From NCBI RefSeq assembly GCF_013409995.1, contig NZ_JACCBX010000017.1, positions 62,001 through 126,000 of the forward strand: DNA of 64,000 nt, written 5' to 3'. Under the pieces are notes generated by a model, which saw only the letters and a list, made by a program, of their open reading frames with translations, had not been told where the DNA came from and searched no databases. The position numbers and the translations under genes were made by a program. The stretch is from Neobacillus driksii. Its GTDB lineage: Bacteria; Bacillota; Bacilli; Bacillales; Cytobacillaceae. Below, piece after piece: positions 44,589 to 53,807 of the stretch (its first letter is position 1; each line of letters starts with the position of its first letter).

Positions 44589-45509
44589 ATGGGGAAAGTT
44601 GCGTTAGGTGTAAATAATCGAAAATATCGAATGACGAATAAACGCTGGACATTAATCGGATTGGCATTTGCTTCACCATGGATTATTGGATTCCTATGTT
44701 TTACTGCTTATCCGTTCATTGTATCTTTTTATTACAGTTTGACTAGCTATGATTTGATTAATTCGCCAAAATGGGTTGGTTTTGAAAATTATGCAGAAGT
44801 TATGAAAGACACCAACTTTTATAAGGCTATTAAAAACACATTTTTTATGGCGATAATTGCAGTTCCTATCAATCTTTTTTCCAGTTTAATGATTGCGCTT
44901 ATTCTTAATTTAAAAGTGAAGGGTATTGCTATATACCGAACTATTTATTATTTACCATCGGTTATTCCTGCTGTTGCTGGTGCGATGCTTTGGAGTTGGT
45001 TATTAAATCCCGAGTATGGAATTATCGATATTGTTTTAAGAGCATTGGGCCTCCCAGATCCCGCATGGCTATCGGATCCGAGTTTTACAAAGCCTGCTTT
45101 AATTTTAATGGGGTTATGGGGCTCAGGAGCTGGAGCAATCATTTATTTAGCCGCACTGCAAGGAATTCCACAACACTATTATGAGGCTGCTTCATTAGAT
45201 GGAGCTAATGTATGGCAAAAGTTTCGTTATATTACTCTTCCTGCCTTATCTCCAGTAACTCTCTTTCAACTAATTATGGGCTTAATTGGCGCATTTCAAA
45301 TATTTACAGAATCATTTATATTAATGGGTGGTGCAGAAGGTGGGCCGGATATGCTATTCTATGCAGTTTATTTGTACCAGCAAGCTTTTGTTTTCTTGAA
45401 AATGGGATATGCATCTGCATTGGCTTGGGTATTATTTGTAATTGTTATACTTATCACGATAGGAGTATTTAAATCTTCTATTCGTTGGGTTTACTACGGA
45501 GGTGAATAA
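44589..45509 (+). CDS. Sugar ABC transporter permease (CUT1, MalF-like)
   Basis: This is a 306-residue membrane subunit of importer C. ATG 44589 follows AGGAGGAGG; the in-frame ATG at 44535 has no ribosome site. Six helices are predicted, and the EAA loop is EAASLDGANVWQKFRYITLP. It ends two bases before the next permease start. The partner ATPase is not in the window. Confidence 0.93.
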   Translation: MGKVALGVNNRKYRMTNKRWTLIGLAFASPWIIGFLCFTAYPFIVSFYYSLTSYDLINSPKWVGFENYAEVMKDTNFYKAIKNTFFMAIIAVPINLFSSLMIALILNLKVKGIAIYRTIYYLPSVIPAVAGAMLWSWLLNPEYGIIDIVLRALGLPDPAWLSDPSFTKPALILMGLWGSGAGAIIYLAALQGIPQHYYEAASLDGANVWQKFRYITLPALSPVTLFQLIMGLIGAFQIFTESFILMGGAEGGPDMLFYAVYLYQQAFVFLKMGYASALAWVLFVIVILITIGVFKSSIRWVYYGGE

Positions 45510-45511
45510 AT

Positions 45512-46402
45512 TTGGCTAAACTTAAACATTCTAATCTATCAACTATCCAAGTATCAGAAAAAGAAAATAAAGATATTGGATTACTAGTAAAACAAAAAAT
45601 ATTACCTCATCTACTACTTATTATAGTAGGAAGTATCTTTTTATTTCCGTTTCTTTGGCTTCTTTCTTCCTCTTTAAAATCACCGGAGGAAATTTTTAAA
45701 TTACCACCTGACATTTTTCCAAAGGATATGCAATTCATAAATTACGAAAATGCGATCTCTGCCATACCTTTTTTTCGCTATATTTTAAATACACTTTTTC
45801 TTTGTGCCGTTAATATTCTAGGACAGGTAATTTCTGCTCCTCTCATTGCCTATTCACTGGCAAAGATCCCATGGAAAGGCAGGAATATCATCTTTGCCAT
45901 TGTAGTTGCCACTATGATTTTACCTCCACAAGTCACGATGATACCCATATATATCATATTTGCCAAGCTTGGATGGGTGAATACCTATTTACCTTTAACG
46001 ATCGGCGCATTCTTTGGAGCACCTTTTTTTATCTTTTTAATAAGACAATTCATAATGGGTATTCCAGATGACCTGCTAGATGCAGCGCGAATTGATGGGG
46101 CATCGGAATTTAGAATATACTGGCAAATCGTCTTACCACTGTTAAAACCGGTACTAGCAACGGTTGTGTTATTTACCTTTATGTGGACGTGGACAGACTT
46201 TTTAGGACCACTCATTTACTTAAATGATACGGATAAATGGACCATTACGGTTGGATTACAAGGTTTCTTGCAGGATCACGGTGCACAGTGGGAATTATTA
46301 ATGGCCGCTGCTGCTATTTTTACCATCCCAATGATTATCATCTATTTCTTTGGACAGAAGTATTTTATGAAAGCCGGTTCCACCATGTCAGGCTTTAAAT
46401 AA
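45512..46402 (+). CDS. Sugar ABC transporter permease (CUT1, MalG-like)
   Basis: This is a 296-residue second permease of importer C. The start is TTG, with GGAGGTGA six bases upstream, inside the end of the preceding gene. It has a long hydrophilic N-terminal tail, six helices, the EAA loop DAARIDGASEFRIYWQIVLP and a MalG-type ending. It is followed 45 bases later by the cytosolic DUF4127 gene. Confidence 0.93.
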   Translation: MAKLKHSNLSTIQVSEKENKDIGLLVKQKILPHLLLIIVGSIFLFPFLWLLSSSLKSPEEIFKLPPDIFPKDMQFINYENAISAIPFFRYILNTLFLCAVNILGQVISAPLIAYSLAKIPWKGRNIIFAIVVATMILPPQVTMIPIYIIFAKLGWVNTYLPLTIGAFFGAPFFIFLIRQFIMGIPDDLLDAARIDGASEFRIYWQIVLPLLKPVLATVVLFTFMWTWTDFLGPLIYLNDTDKWTITVGLQGFLQDHGAQWELLMAAAAIFTIPMIIIYFFGQKYFMKAGSTMSGFK

Positions 46403-46447
46403 TCAAAATGGAAACATAAGTGAATGTGAATTCAGGAGGGTAAGAAT

Positions 46448-48001
46448 ATGAAGAAGATTGTTTATTTACCGCTGGATGAAAGACCGGTTAACCTGGTTTT
46501 TCCACAACAACTAGCGAATATCACCGATTTAACCATGTGTGTTCCACACCCATCGATCTTGGGTAGAAAAAAGAAACCTGCAGACTTTCATGCCATTAAG
46601 GAATGGCTTTTTCACGAAACGAAACATGCCCATTATTTAGTTGTTTCCATTGATATGCTTATTTACGGCGGTATTGTCCCTTCAAGATTACATTCTTTAT
46701 CTAAAGAAGAATGTAATGCTCGACTGCAAATCCTAAATCTAGTAAAAAAACAAAATCCAAAAATAAAAATATTGGCATTTAATTTGATTATGCGAGCACC
46801 TGCCTATAGTAGCAGCGAAGAAGAACCCGACTATTATCAATTACATGGCCGAGAGATTTTTCGCTTCGGATGGTTAACAGACAAAATGGATAAGGAAAAG
46901 CTTGATCGTCCTGAAGAAACCGAACTGATATCCATTCAAGAGAAGGTTCCGGCAGAAATTTTATCAGATTTTCTCAACCGTAGGGAAGTAAACTTCTTTG
47001 TGAATCAACAAGTAATTCGCTTAACGAATGAGGAATTGATCGATTTCTTAATTATTCCACTTGATGATAATTCCAAATATGGTTTTTCACCGAAAGAACA
47101 GCGCCAGCTTATCCTTCAGGTAGAAGAACAAAATCTGTTTGATCGAGTGTCCATCTATCCAGGTGCAGATGAAATTGGCTGTACACTATTTGCTAAAGTT
47201 TTTTGTGAAGTAAAGAATTATGTCCCAAGAATCTTTGTTAGATATTCATCTACTAAAGGGCCTGAGATTATCCCAAAATATGAAGATAGAAGTTTAAATG
47301 AAAGTATTAAATCCCATATAACAGCATCTGGCGGTATCATGTTAGATTATTCTAAGGATGCGGATATATTACTCATGGTCAATTCACCAGCGGTAGGAGA
47401 ATTTAATGTTGCAGAACAAGGTACATATAAGGAAAGACATCGGTCCTATTTCTCTGAAGTACATCAACAAGAATTTGTAAGAGTCATGGAGTATTATCTC
47501 AATGAAAAAAAGTTTATTGCTTTGGCTGATGTTGCTACCTGTAACGGAAGTGATAATGTTTTAATGAAATTACTGGCTAAAAAAGGACTGCTATCTAAAA
47601 TAAATTGTTATGCAGGCTGGAATACATCAGGTAATACAATAGGAACGGTAAATGCCCATGCGATTGTTGCATCTTATTACAATGAGTCAGGTAATGAGGA
47701 GAAATTAGGCAGAAGCAAAGAGTTTTATTATTCAAGATTAGTAGAAGACTGGGGTTACCAAGCTTTGGTTCGTCAAAATGTGTGTTCCGAGGATTTGCCG
47801 AAGTTTGGTGTCGATTACTTTCATTTAGGCGAATATCAAGAGGAAATTCAAAATATTATTCAAAATAAACTTAAAGATTTTATTGAACAGTATCTTACTG
47901 ATCATGAAGTGACTCTGAAAAATGTTGTTTTACCATGGGACAGAATGTTTGAAGTGGGGTTTGACTTATCTATTAAAACTGCTCGAATTTCTGCAATATA
48001 A
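46448..48001 (+). CDS. Cytosolic DUF4127 protein
   Basis: The 517-residue protein has no signal peptide. It is a clear paralogue of the secreted protein at 39115: PLDERPVN (8-15), SIDMLIYGGIVPSR, IPLDDNSKYGF, IYPGADEIGCTLF, YAGWNTSGNT and LPWDRMFE line up with the same motifs there. Absolute conservation of the Asp/Glu, Gly and aromatic residues in two such diverged copies points to a shared catalytic or binding site. ATG follows GGAGGG. It lies between the importer C permeases and the AAC(3)-family gene, eight bases before the latter. DUF4127 has no reaction that I know of; intracellular processing of the imported oligosaccharide is the inference. Confidence 0.82.
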   Translation: MKKIVYLPLDERPVNLVFPQQLANITDLTMCVPHPSILGRKKKPADFHAIKEWLFHETKHAHYLVVSIDMLIYGGIVPSRLHSLSKEECNARLQILNLVKKQNPKIKILAFNLIMRAPAYSSSEEEPDYYQLHGREIFRFGWLTDKMDKEKLDRPEETELISIQEKVPAEILSDFLNRREVNFFVNQQVIRLTNEELIDFLIIPLDDNSKYGFSPKEQRQLILQVEEQNLFDRVSIYPGADEIGCTLFAKVFCEVKNYVPRIFVRYSSTKGPEIIPKYEDRSLNESIKSHITASGGIMLDYSKDADILLMVNSPAVGEFNVAEQGTYKERHRSYFSEVHQQEFVRVMEYYLNEKKFIALADVATCNGSDNVLMKLLAKKGLLSKINCYAGWNTSGNTIGTVNAHAIVASYYNESGNEEKLGRSKEFYYSRLVEDWGYQALVRQNVCSEDLPKFGVDYFHLGEYQEEIQNIIQNKLKDFIEQYLTDHEVTLKNVVLPWDRMFEVGFDLSIKTARISAI

Positions 48002-48024
48002 TCAACTTATTGGAGGGGGGTTCA

Positions 48025-48780
48025 TTGCCAGTAAATGAGTATAAAAAATTAATAAGTAAGCAGCTTAAGGAGCTCGGGGTAGCGAAAGGGGATGTCATCT
48101 TCGTTCATTCCTCGTTAAGCTCGTTTGGATATGTCCCGGGTGGAGAACGAACGATTATCGAGAGTCTGTATCAAGCCGTTGGAGAAACCGGAACGCTGCT
48201 TTTTCCAAGCCTTTCATATGAAATTGTTACACCTGAAAACCCTTATTTTGATGTAGTACGAACGCCATCCAATGTAGGGAAAATTCCTGAATATTTTCGG
48301 AAGCATATCGCAGTAAAGCGTAGTCTAAACCCCACGCATTCTGTCAGCGGTATGGGGAAATTGGTAAAAGAACTGTTATCGGATCATTCCTTGGATGAAA
48401 CTCCATGTGGTGAGCATTCGCCCTATCGAAAACTCCCGGAACGAAATGGGAAAATATTATTTCTAGGTTGTGGCATAGAACCGAATACATCCATGCATGC
48501 GATTGAAGAATTGGTAAATCCTCCTTATTTATTTGGTAACTTTTATACGTACAAAGTGATAGATGAACATAGAAGAACGCACATGTTAAAGTGCAGAAGA
48601 CATGATTTTAATGGATGGAAGCAGAGATATGACCGTATTGAAGCGATATTAGAAGAAAAACAACTTCATAGTGGAAAAGTCCTGAAAGCTAACGCACATT
48701 TAATAGAGGCTAAACCCCTTTGGGATAGAGCACTTAATATCTTAAAAAAGGATCCTTTCTATTTTGTTGAACGGGTGTGA
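48025..48780 (+). CDS. AAC(3)-family N-acetyltransferase-like protein
   Basis: This 251-residue protein of the aminoglycoside 3-N-acetyltransferase/YokD fold family would transfer an acetyl group from acetyl-CoA to an amine. Family segments are DVIFVHSSLSSFGYVPGG near residues 23-40, PTHSVSGMG (His), and GEHSPYRKL. TTG at 48025 is chosen because GGAGGGGGG lies just before it and the TTG at 48010 overlaps that site. In a locus with NanE and ROK kinase it more likely acetylates an amino sugar than an antibiotic. It could also be a transacylase working with the cytosolic DUF4127 protein just upstream. Confidence 0.82.
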   Translation: MPVNEYKKLISKQLKELGVAKGDVIFVHSSLSSFGYVPGGERTIIESLYQAVGETGTLLFPSLSYEIVTPENPYFDVVRTPSNVGKIPEYFRKHIAVKRSLNPTHSVSGMGKLVKELLSDHSLDETPCGEHSPYRKLPERNGKILFLGCGIEPNTSMHAIEELVNPPYLFGNFYTYKVIDEHRRTHMLKCRRHDFNGWKQRYDRIEAILEEKQLHSGKVLKANAHLIEAKPLWDRALNILKKDPFYFVERV

Positions 48781-48824
48781 AAAGAGTTAAAGCGATTATA
48801 TTTGGATATAAGGAGTGATTCAGA

Positions 48825-49898
48825 ATGGGCAAAGTAAAAGTAGGGATTATTGGTGCAGGTACCATAGCCGAATATGGCCATCTGCCTTATTATCAGGAAA
48901 ATGAAGATGTTGAAATCACTGCGATTGTTGATATGAATTTAGAGAGAGCACATAAAATGGCAGTTAAATTTAATGTTGCGAATATCTATAGCGATGCGGA
49001 GGAAATGTTCAAAAGCTCGGATATTGACGCGGTCAGTATCTGTACTTCCAATCATGCACATATTCCTTTAGCCAAATTAGCCATTCGTAACGGTGTTGAT
49101 GTTTTAGTAGAAAAGCCAATAGGGACATCTTATCAGGATTCCCTAGAATTAGTTCGACTTGCTGAAACCCATAATAGAATTTGTATGGTGGGTATGACTC
49201 ATCGTTTCAGAAACGATTCTCAAGCGTTAAAGGAATTTGTTGAAGCCAATAGTCTTGGTGAAATCTATTATACAAAAGTGAAAATTCTCAGTAGAAGAGG
49301 TACTCCTACAGGTTGGTTTACTGATCATTCCAAGTCAGGTGGCGGTCCGCTAATGGATATTGGTGTACACGCCCTAGATTTGGCCTGGTGGATTCTTGGA
49401 AAGCCTGAACCTGAACGAATTTCAGGATTTTTAAAGAACGGAATCGGTAGTTTTGCTACAAAAATGACCTCACGCTGGCAATCTTCAAGTAATTATAACG
49501 ATAATAATGAAGTGTTTGATGTAGAAGATTTTGCAGCCGCCTTTATTCGTTTTAAATCAGGTATGGTTATGAACCTAGAAGTAAGCTGGGCTTTAAATGG
49601 CGCTAAAGATGATGCCATATGTGTAGATATTTATGGAACCAAAGGTGGCCTTTCTTTAGAACCACTTCGATTTTATACAGAAATCAATCAATTTTTCACT
49701 GAATCTAAACTTGATATTATAAAAAATGATCAAATGAAAGAAGAAATCAATCACTTTGTACATTGTGTCCATAATAGAACGAAGCCGCTGATTCCAGCTG
49801 ATGAAGGTGCTGAAGTTCTAAGAATGTTAGAAGCAATAGCCGAATCATCCAGGATTAATAAAGAAGTCTTACTTGAAACTTTCTATCAAAAAAAATAA
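48825..49898 (+). CDS. Gfo/Idh/MocA-family oxidoreductase
   Basis: This 357-residue NAD(P)-dependent dehydrogenase/reductase has GAGTIAEYG in the nucleotide loop (10-18), the catalytic VEKPIG, and the active-site segment GGGPLMDIGVHALDLAWW. ATG follows AAGGAGTG. It is similar over the whole length to the enzyme at 55575 (same GWF-D---SGGGPL-D-GVH--DL-W pattern), so locus C holds a pair of paralogues that may oxidise and reduce different positions or act at two ends of one pathway. Confidence 0.87.
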   Translation: MGKVKVGIIGAGTIAEYGHLPYYQENEDVEITAIVDMNLERAHKMAVKFNVANIYSDAEEMFKSSDIDAVSICTSNHAHIPLAKLAIRNGVDVLVEKPIGTSYQDSLELVRLAETHNRICMVGMTHRFRNDSQALKEFVEANSLGEIYYTKVKILSRRGTPTGWFTDHSKSGGGPLMDIGVHALDLAWWILGKPEPERISGFLKNGIGSFATKMTSRWQSSSNYNDNNEVFDVEDFAAAFIRFKSGMVMNLEVSWALNGAKDDAICVDIYGTKGGLSLEPLRFYTEINQFFTESKLDIIKNDQMKEEINHFVHCVHNRTKPLIPADEGAEVLRMLEAIAESSRINKEVLLETFYQKK

Positions 49899-50014
49899 TA
49901 ATACTGATTCCTACTGCTCCTATATTAAGTTAAGGGATGTTTTTAGTTAGGTGCAGTAACATACATATTCTTTTATCTTTCGTACCGAAGATAAAGCGAG
50001 AGTAGGTGATACTG

Positions 50015-50995
50015 ATGGAAGAAGCGAAATATTCAATCGGTGTTGATATTGGAGGAACAAAGATTTCTTTTGGGATTGTTAGTCATGATGGAAAGATACT
50101 AGAAAAAGCGACCTATTCAACCCCTCAGGAAACACGTGAATCCATTATTGACTTAATGAAAGAGAAGATAACCATTTTTCTGGAAAGAGCCAAGTTGCTT
50201 AAAATTCAAATTGTCGGTATTGGAATTGGAACGGCAGGACAAATCGATTTTGAAAAGGGAAGAGTACTTTCGGGAACAACCAATATTAAGGATTGGAATG
50301 ACGTCCCACTAAGGGATATCTTCACAAAAAAATTTGATTTGCCTGTCTGGGTAGACAATGATGTAAATGCCTTAACCCTTGCAGAACAACAACTTGGTGT
50401 AGGAAAAAACGTCAAGGATTTAATTTGTCTTGCCTTAGGAACCGGGGTTGGAGGGGGCGTTATATCCGGTGGGAATATGATTCGTGGCGCTTGGGGCGGT
50501 GCTGCTGAACTGGGACATATTACAGTAGATATGAATGGTCCTGTCTGTAATTGTGGATTAAATGGCTGTTTAGAAGTCTACTCATCTGGAACTGGGATAG
50601 CAAATAGGATGCGTGAAAAATTGAAAGAATATCATCCAGTTCAAGATAGCAAACTCTCTTACTATCAAGGACATCTTGATCAAGTCACAAGTAAAGTTGT
50701 TTTTGATTTAATGAATGAAGGTAATCATCTTGCAATCGAAGTGGTAGAGAAAGCGTTAGAAGCTTTTGCCTATGCGATTGTTAGTATTATTCATACTTTT
50801 AATCCTTCATTAATCATTTTAGCCGGTGGAGTCCTTAATGATGGGAATTGGTTTATTAAAAGAGTGAAAGATAAGGTTGGGGGGCTTGGAATGCAGTCAC
50901 TTGTATCCCCAGTCGAGTTCAAAATGGCAGAACTTGGTCCGGATGCCGGACTAATTGGTGCAGCCCTGCAGCCATGGGTGTATGATGAGGTCTAA
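50015..50995 (+). CDS. ROK-family sugar kinase, candidate N-acetylmannosamine kinase
   Basis: This 326-residue ATP-dependent kinase has the phosphate loop DIGGTK (11-16), a WVDNDVNAL catalytic Asp segment (near 115), LALGTGVGGGV, the LGH His168 and the zinc site CNCGLNGCLE (Cys178, 180, 185), which together define ROK kinases. The start ATG at 50015 is behind AGGTGAT. There is no N-terminal HTH, so it is an enzyme and not a repressor. Together with nanE it could make and use ManNAc 6-phosphate (NanK role), but ROK kinases for glucose or GlcNAc look the same, so the substrate is an inference. Confidence 0.87.
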   Translation: MEEAKYSIGVDIGGTKISFGIVSHDGKILEKATYSTPQETRESIIDLMKEKITIFLERAKLLKIQIVGIGIGTAGQIDFEKGRVLSGTTNIKDWNDVPLRDIFTKKFDLPVWVDNDVNALTLAEQQLGVGKNVKDLICLALGTGVGGGVISGGNMIRGAWGGAAELGHITVDMNGPVCNCGLNGCLEVYSSGTGIANRMREKLKEYHPVQDSKLSYYQGHLDQVTSKVVFDLMNEGNHLAIEVVEKALEAFAYAIVSIIHTFNPSLIILAGGVLNDGNWFIKRVKDKVGGLGMQSLVSPVEFKMAELGPDAGLIGAALQPWVYDEV

Positions 50996-51089
50996 ATGTA
51001 AATAATGCAAGCCTTAGGACTGTTTTTAAAACGAGAAGTTCTTACTAATAATGTCGTCCGAACTGTCTCTGATTTCGAAGGGAGAAAAA

Positions 51090-51947
51090 ATGAATATACT
51101 TAAACAATCAAGCCCACTGGTGTTAATTTCAAGTATGTATAAATCATTAACAAAAGCCGAACAAAAGGTAGCTGATTTAGTTACAAGAGATACACATGAT
51201 GCCGTTTATTCATCCGTAACAGATCTTGCTGAAAAGGCCAATGTGGGTGAAACAACGGTCATTCGCTTTTGCCGGAAACTTGGCTATCGTGGATTTCAAG
51301 ATTTTAAATTAGCTGTAGCGCAAAATTTAGTGAGTCCATCTGAACAAGTTCACGGAAAAATTGAGGATGGAGATAGTTTAGCTGTTGTATCTAAAAAAAT
51401 TACTTCTCAAATTATTGATTCACTTGATAATACCCTTAACCTGTTACAGCCTTCTAGTGTTGAGAAAGTAGTAGATAGGATTACAACAGCCAGAAAACTA
51501 TATTTTTTTGGCGTTGGTTCATCTGGCATTTTAGCAAAAGACGCAAAACATCGATTTATGCGCTTAGGATATCATGTTGAGCAATCATCAGATACACATA
51601 TTATGGCGATGAATGCCGCACTTGCTACGAATGAAGATATTGTATTTGGGATTTCTACATCTGGCAGCACAAAGGATGTAGTGGATACCATGCGAATTGC
51701 AAAGGAAAATCATGCATTTATTGTCTGTCTTACCAGTCATTCCAAATCACCGATTACGCAATATGCAGATGTAATTTTATTAGCAGCTTCGAAGGAGACA
51801 CCACTGCAAGGAGGCTCATTTTCCTCTAAAATTGCCCAATTACAATTATTGGATATTTTAACAACAGCGGTTGCCCTTAAAAGAAAAGACTATACGTTTA
51901 AATCAATTGAAAAAACAGCAAAAGCAGTTTTAGATAAGATGTATTAA
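51090..51947 (+). CDS. MurR/RpiR-family transcriptional regulator
   Basis: This 285-residue DNA-binding regulator has an N-terminal HTH_6 domain (about residues 1-75; AEKANVGETTVIRFCRKLGY) and a SIS sugar-phosphate-binding domain (about 120-250; FFGVGSSGILAKDAKHR, GISTSGSTKDVVDTM). ATG 51090 follows GAAGGGAG; the earlier in-frame start has no site. Such proteins sense sugar or amino-sugar phosphates, for example GlcNAc-type or MurNAc phosphates. It is the likely controller of locus C, perhaps through the palindrome at 41030. Confidence 0.9.
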   Translation: MNILKQSSPLVLISSMYKSLTKAEQKVADLVTRDTHDAVYSSVTDLAEKANVGETTVIRFCRKLGYRGFQDFKLAVAQNLVSPSEQVHGKIEDGDSLAVVSKKITSQIIDSLDNTLNLLQPSSVEKVVDRITTARKLYFFGVGSSGILAKDAKHRFMRLGYHVEQSSDTHIMAMNAALATNEDIVFGISTSGSTKDVVDTMRIAKENHAFIVCLTSHSKSPITQYADVILLAASKETPLQGGSFSSKIAQLQLLDILTTAVALKRKDYTFKSIEKTAKAVLDKMY

Positions 51948-51983
51948 AATGGCTGAACTATAAAGCAAAAAGAGAGGTTAGGA

Positions 51984-52814
51984 ATGAAAAAAGGCGTAAA
52001 CCATTGGTGTTTCCCTGAAACATGGAGTTTTGAGAGAGTAATAGAAACAACAGCTAAGGCGCATTTTGATGGTATCGAATTGAATATGGCTGAATCCGGT
52101 ATGTTTTCGTTAACAAGTTCGGACGCTGAACTCATTACTATTAGGGATAAAGTGAGAAATGCAAATCTCGAGATCCCAAGTCTCTCCACAAGTCTTTTAT
52201 GGAAATATAGTTTGACAAGTAATAATAAGAAGGAACGGGAAAAGGGAAAATCAATTGTTCAAAAAATGATTGATGCTGCGGCGTTGCTTCAAATCAAAAC
52301 CATCTTAGTTGTTCCAGGTGTTGTAAACCAGGATGTATCATATGATGCAGCCTACTCACGGGCTCTGGAAGCCCTTGGCGAATTAAGTGCCTATGCAGAA
52401 GAGGCTAAGGTTGAAATTGGCGTTGAAAATGTTTGGAATAAATTTCTATTAAGTCCAATCGAAATGAAGAATTTTATTCATGAAATAGGTTCTGAAGCGG
52501 TTGGTGTATATTTTGATGTAGGAAATGTCCTGAATTATGGATATCCGGAACAGTGGATTTCTATCTTAAATGGACATATAAAAAAAGTTCATGTAAAAGA
52601 TTTTATAACTGCAGCTGGAAACCATTCGGGGTTTACTTCCTTACTGCAGGGTGATGTGAATTGGAAGAATGTTATAGAAGCATTAAAGAATATTGGATAT
52701 GAGGATTATTTAACAGCAGAGATTCCACCACATCTACATTTTCCTGAAAAGTTGCTAAACGATATATCAGATTCTATCAATTTTATGATCAAGGAGGGAT
52801 GGACATCATGTTGA
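51984..52814 (+). CDS. Sugar phosphate isomerase/epimerase-like TIM-barrel protein
   Basis: This is a 276-residue xylose-isomerase-like barrel. Recognisable parts are NHWCFPETWSFERV at the start, GIELNMAESG, IGVENVWNKFL (Glu), VYFDVGNVLNYG (Asp), KVHVKDF (His) and TAEIPPHLHF (Glu). ATG follows AGAGAGG. Its end overlaps the start of the next oxidoreductase by seven bases, so the two enzymes are coupled, as in other barrel-Gfo pairs of the window. Confidence 0.85.
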   Translation: MKKGVNHWCFPETWSFERVIETTAKAHFDGIELNMAESGMFSLTSSDAELITIRDKVRNANLEIPSLSTSLLWKYSLTSNNKKEREKGKSIVQKMIDAAALLQIKTILVVPGVVNQDVSYDAAYSRALEALGELSAYAEEAKVEIGVENVWNKFLLSPIEMKNFIHEIGSEAVGVYFDVGNVLNYGYPEQWISILNGHIKKVHVKDFITAAGNHSGFTSLLQGDVNWKNVIEALKNIGYEDYLTAEIPPHLHFPEKLLNDISDSINFMIKEGWTSC

Positions 52815-53806
52815 AGGTGGCAGTAATAGGAGCAGGAACAATGGGCTCGGCACACTCAGAGGCGTACGTGAACATGAGTGATACAGTACTGGTTGGGATT
52901 GTCGATATAAGGGAAGATGTTGGAAGAAACCTAGCTGAGAGTCAAAGGACTAACTATTATAAGAGCTTTGAAGATTTAATAGCTTCTGAGAGTCCGGATC
53001 TTATAGATGTCTGCGTCCCGACATCTCTACATCGAGAGTATGTAGAAAAGGCAGCAAAGTCAAAAAAACATGTCATCTGTGAAAAACCCCTTGCCAGAAA
53101 CTTAGAAGATGCACGTGCGATGATTAAGATTTGTAAGGAAGAAGGTGTGAAGCTTTTTGTTGCCCAGGTGGTTCGCTTTTTTCCTGACTACCAAAAAATT
53201 TATCGTTTAGTTGCTGAACAAAAGTTAGGCAAAATTGGGACCGTTCGAACAATGAGAGGCGGCGTTTTTCCAACAGCCTGGGATGATTGGTATGCGAATG
53301 TTGAGAAAAGCGGTACATTAATTGTCGATATGATTATTCATGATTTTGACTTTTTAAGATGGTGCTTTGGTGATGTCGAAAGAGTGTTTGCTAAAAGCCA
53401 TTTAGGGCGTGATTTTAATCGAATCGACCATACATTTGTTAGCTTGCGTTTTAAAAATGGTGTGATTGCTCATGTCGAAGGGTCCTGGGCATACCCAAGC
53501 GGTTTTAAGACGGAAATTGAAATTGCCGGTTCAAATGGAGTTTTAATCCATAATAGCGAAGATGCTGTTCCCATTAGGTCCACTTTAAGGGAAAACAGTT
53601 TACATATATCTGGTGTTGCTGTACCGGAAAGTCCCTTGAAGACAGGCCCCTATCAAGTAGAACTTGAACATTTTGTGAGCTGTATTATAAACGGGACGGA
53701 TCCAATAGTGACGGCAGAAGATGGTTTTAAAGCGCTTGAAATTAGTCTAGCAGCTTTAGAATCTGTAAAAACCGGCAAGGTTGTAGCGTTAAAGGAGGTT
53801 GATTAA
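52808..53806 (+). CDS. Gfo/Idh/MocA-family oxidoreductase
   Basis: The protein has 332 residues from ATG 52808, chosen because AAGGAGGG lies nine bases upstream and touches the alternative ATG at 52799. The nucleotide loop is GAGTMG, and the catalytic EKP is intact (CEKPLARN). The substrate domain carries GTLIVDMIIHDFDFLRWC, a pattern seen in myo-inositol-dehydrogenase-like members (Asp and His in D-x-x-x-HD-D). It ends in an overlap-coupled arrangement with the next oxidoreductase (GTG start one base after its stop). Confidence 0.87.
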   Translation: MLKVAVIGAGTMGSAHSEAYVNMSDTVLVGIVDIREDVGRNLAESQRTNYYKSFEDLIASESPDLIDVCVPTSLHREYVEKAAKSKKHVICEKPLARNLEDARAMIKICKEEGVKLFVAQVVRFFPDYQKIYRLVAEQKLGKIGTVRTMRGGVFPTAWDDWYANVEKSGTLIVDMIIHDFDFLRWCFGDVERVFAKSHLGRDFNRIDHTFVSLRFKNGVIAHVEGSWAYPSGFKTEIEIAGSNGVLIHNSEDAVPIRSTLRENSLHISGVAVPESPLKTGPYQVELEHFVSCIINGTDPIVTAEDGFKALEISLAALESVKTGKVVALKEVD

Positions 53807-53807
53807 T

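Noticed and set aside
48025-48780. Reading the AAC(3)-like gene as antibiotic resistance
   Set aside because: Its tight operon context is sugar catabolism; resistance is possible but not supported by anything in the sequence.
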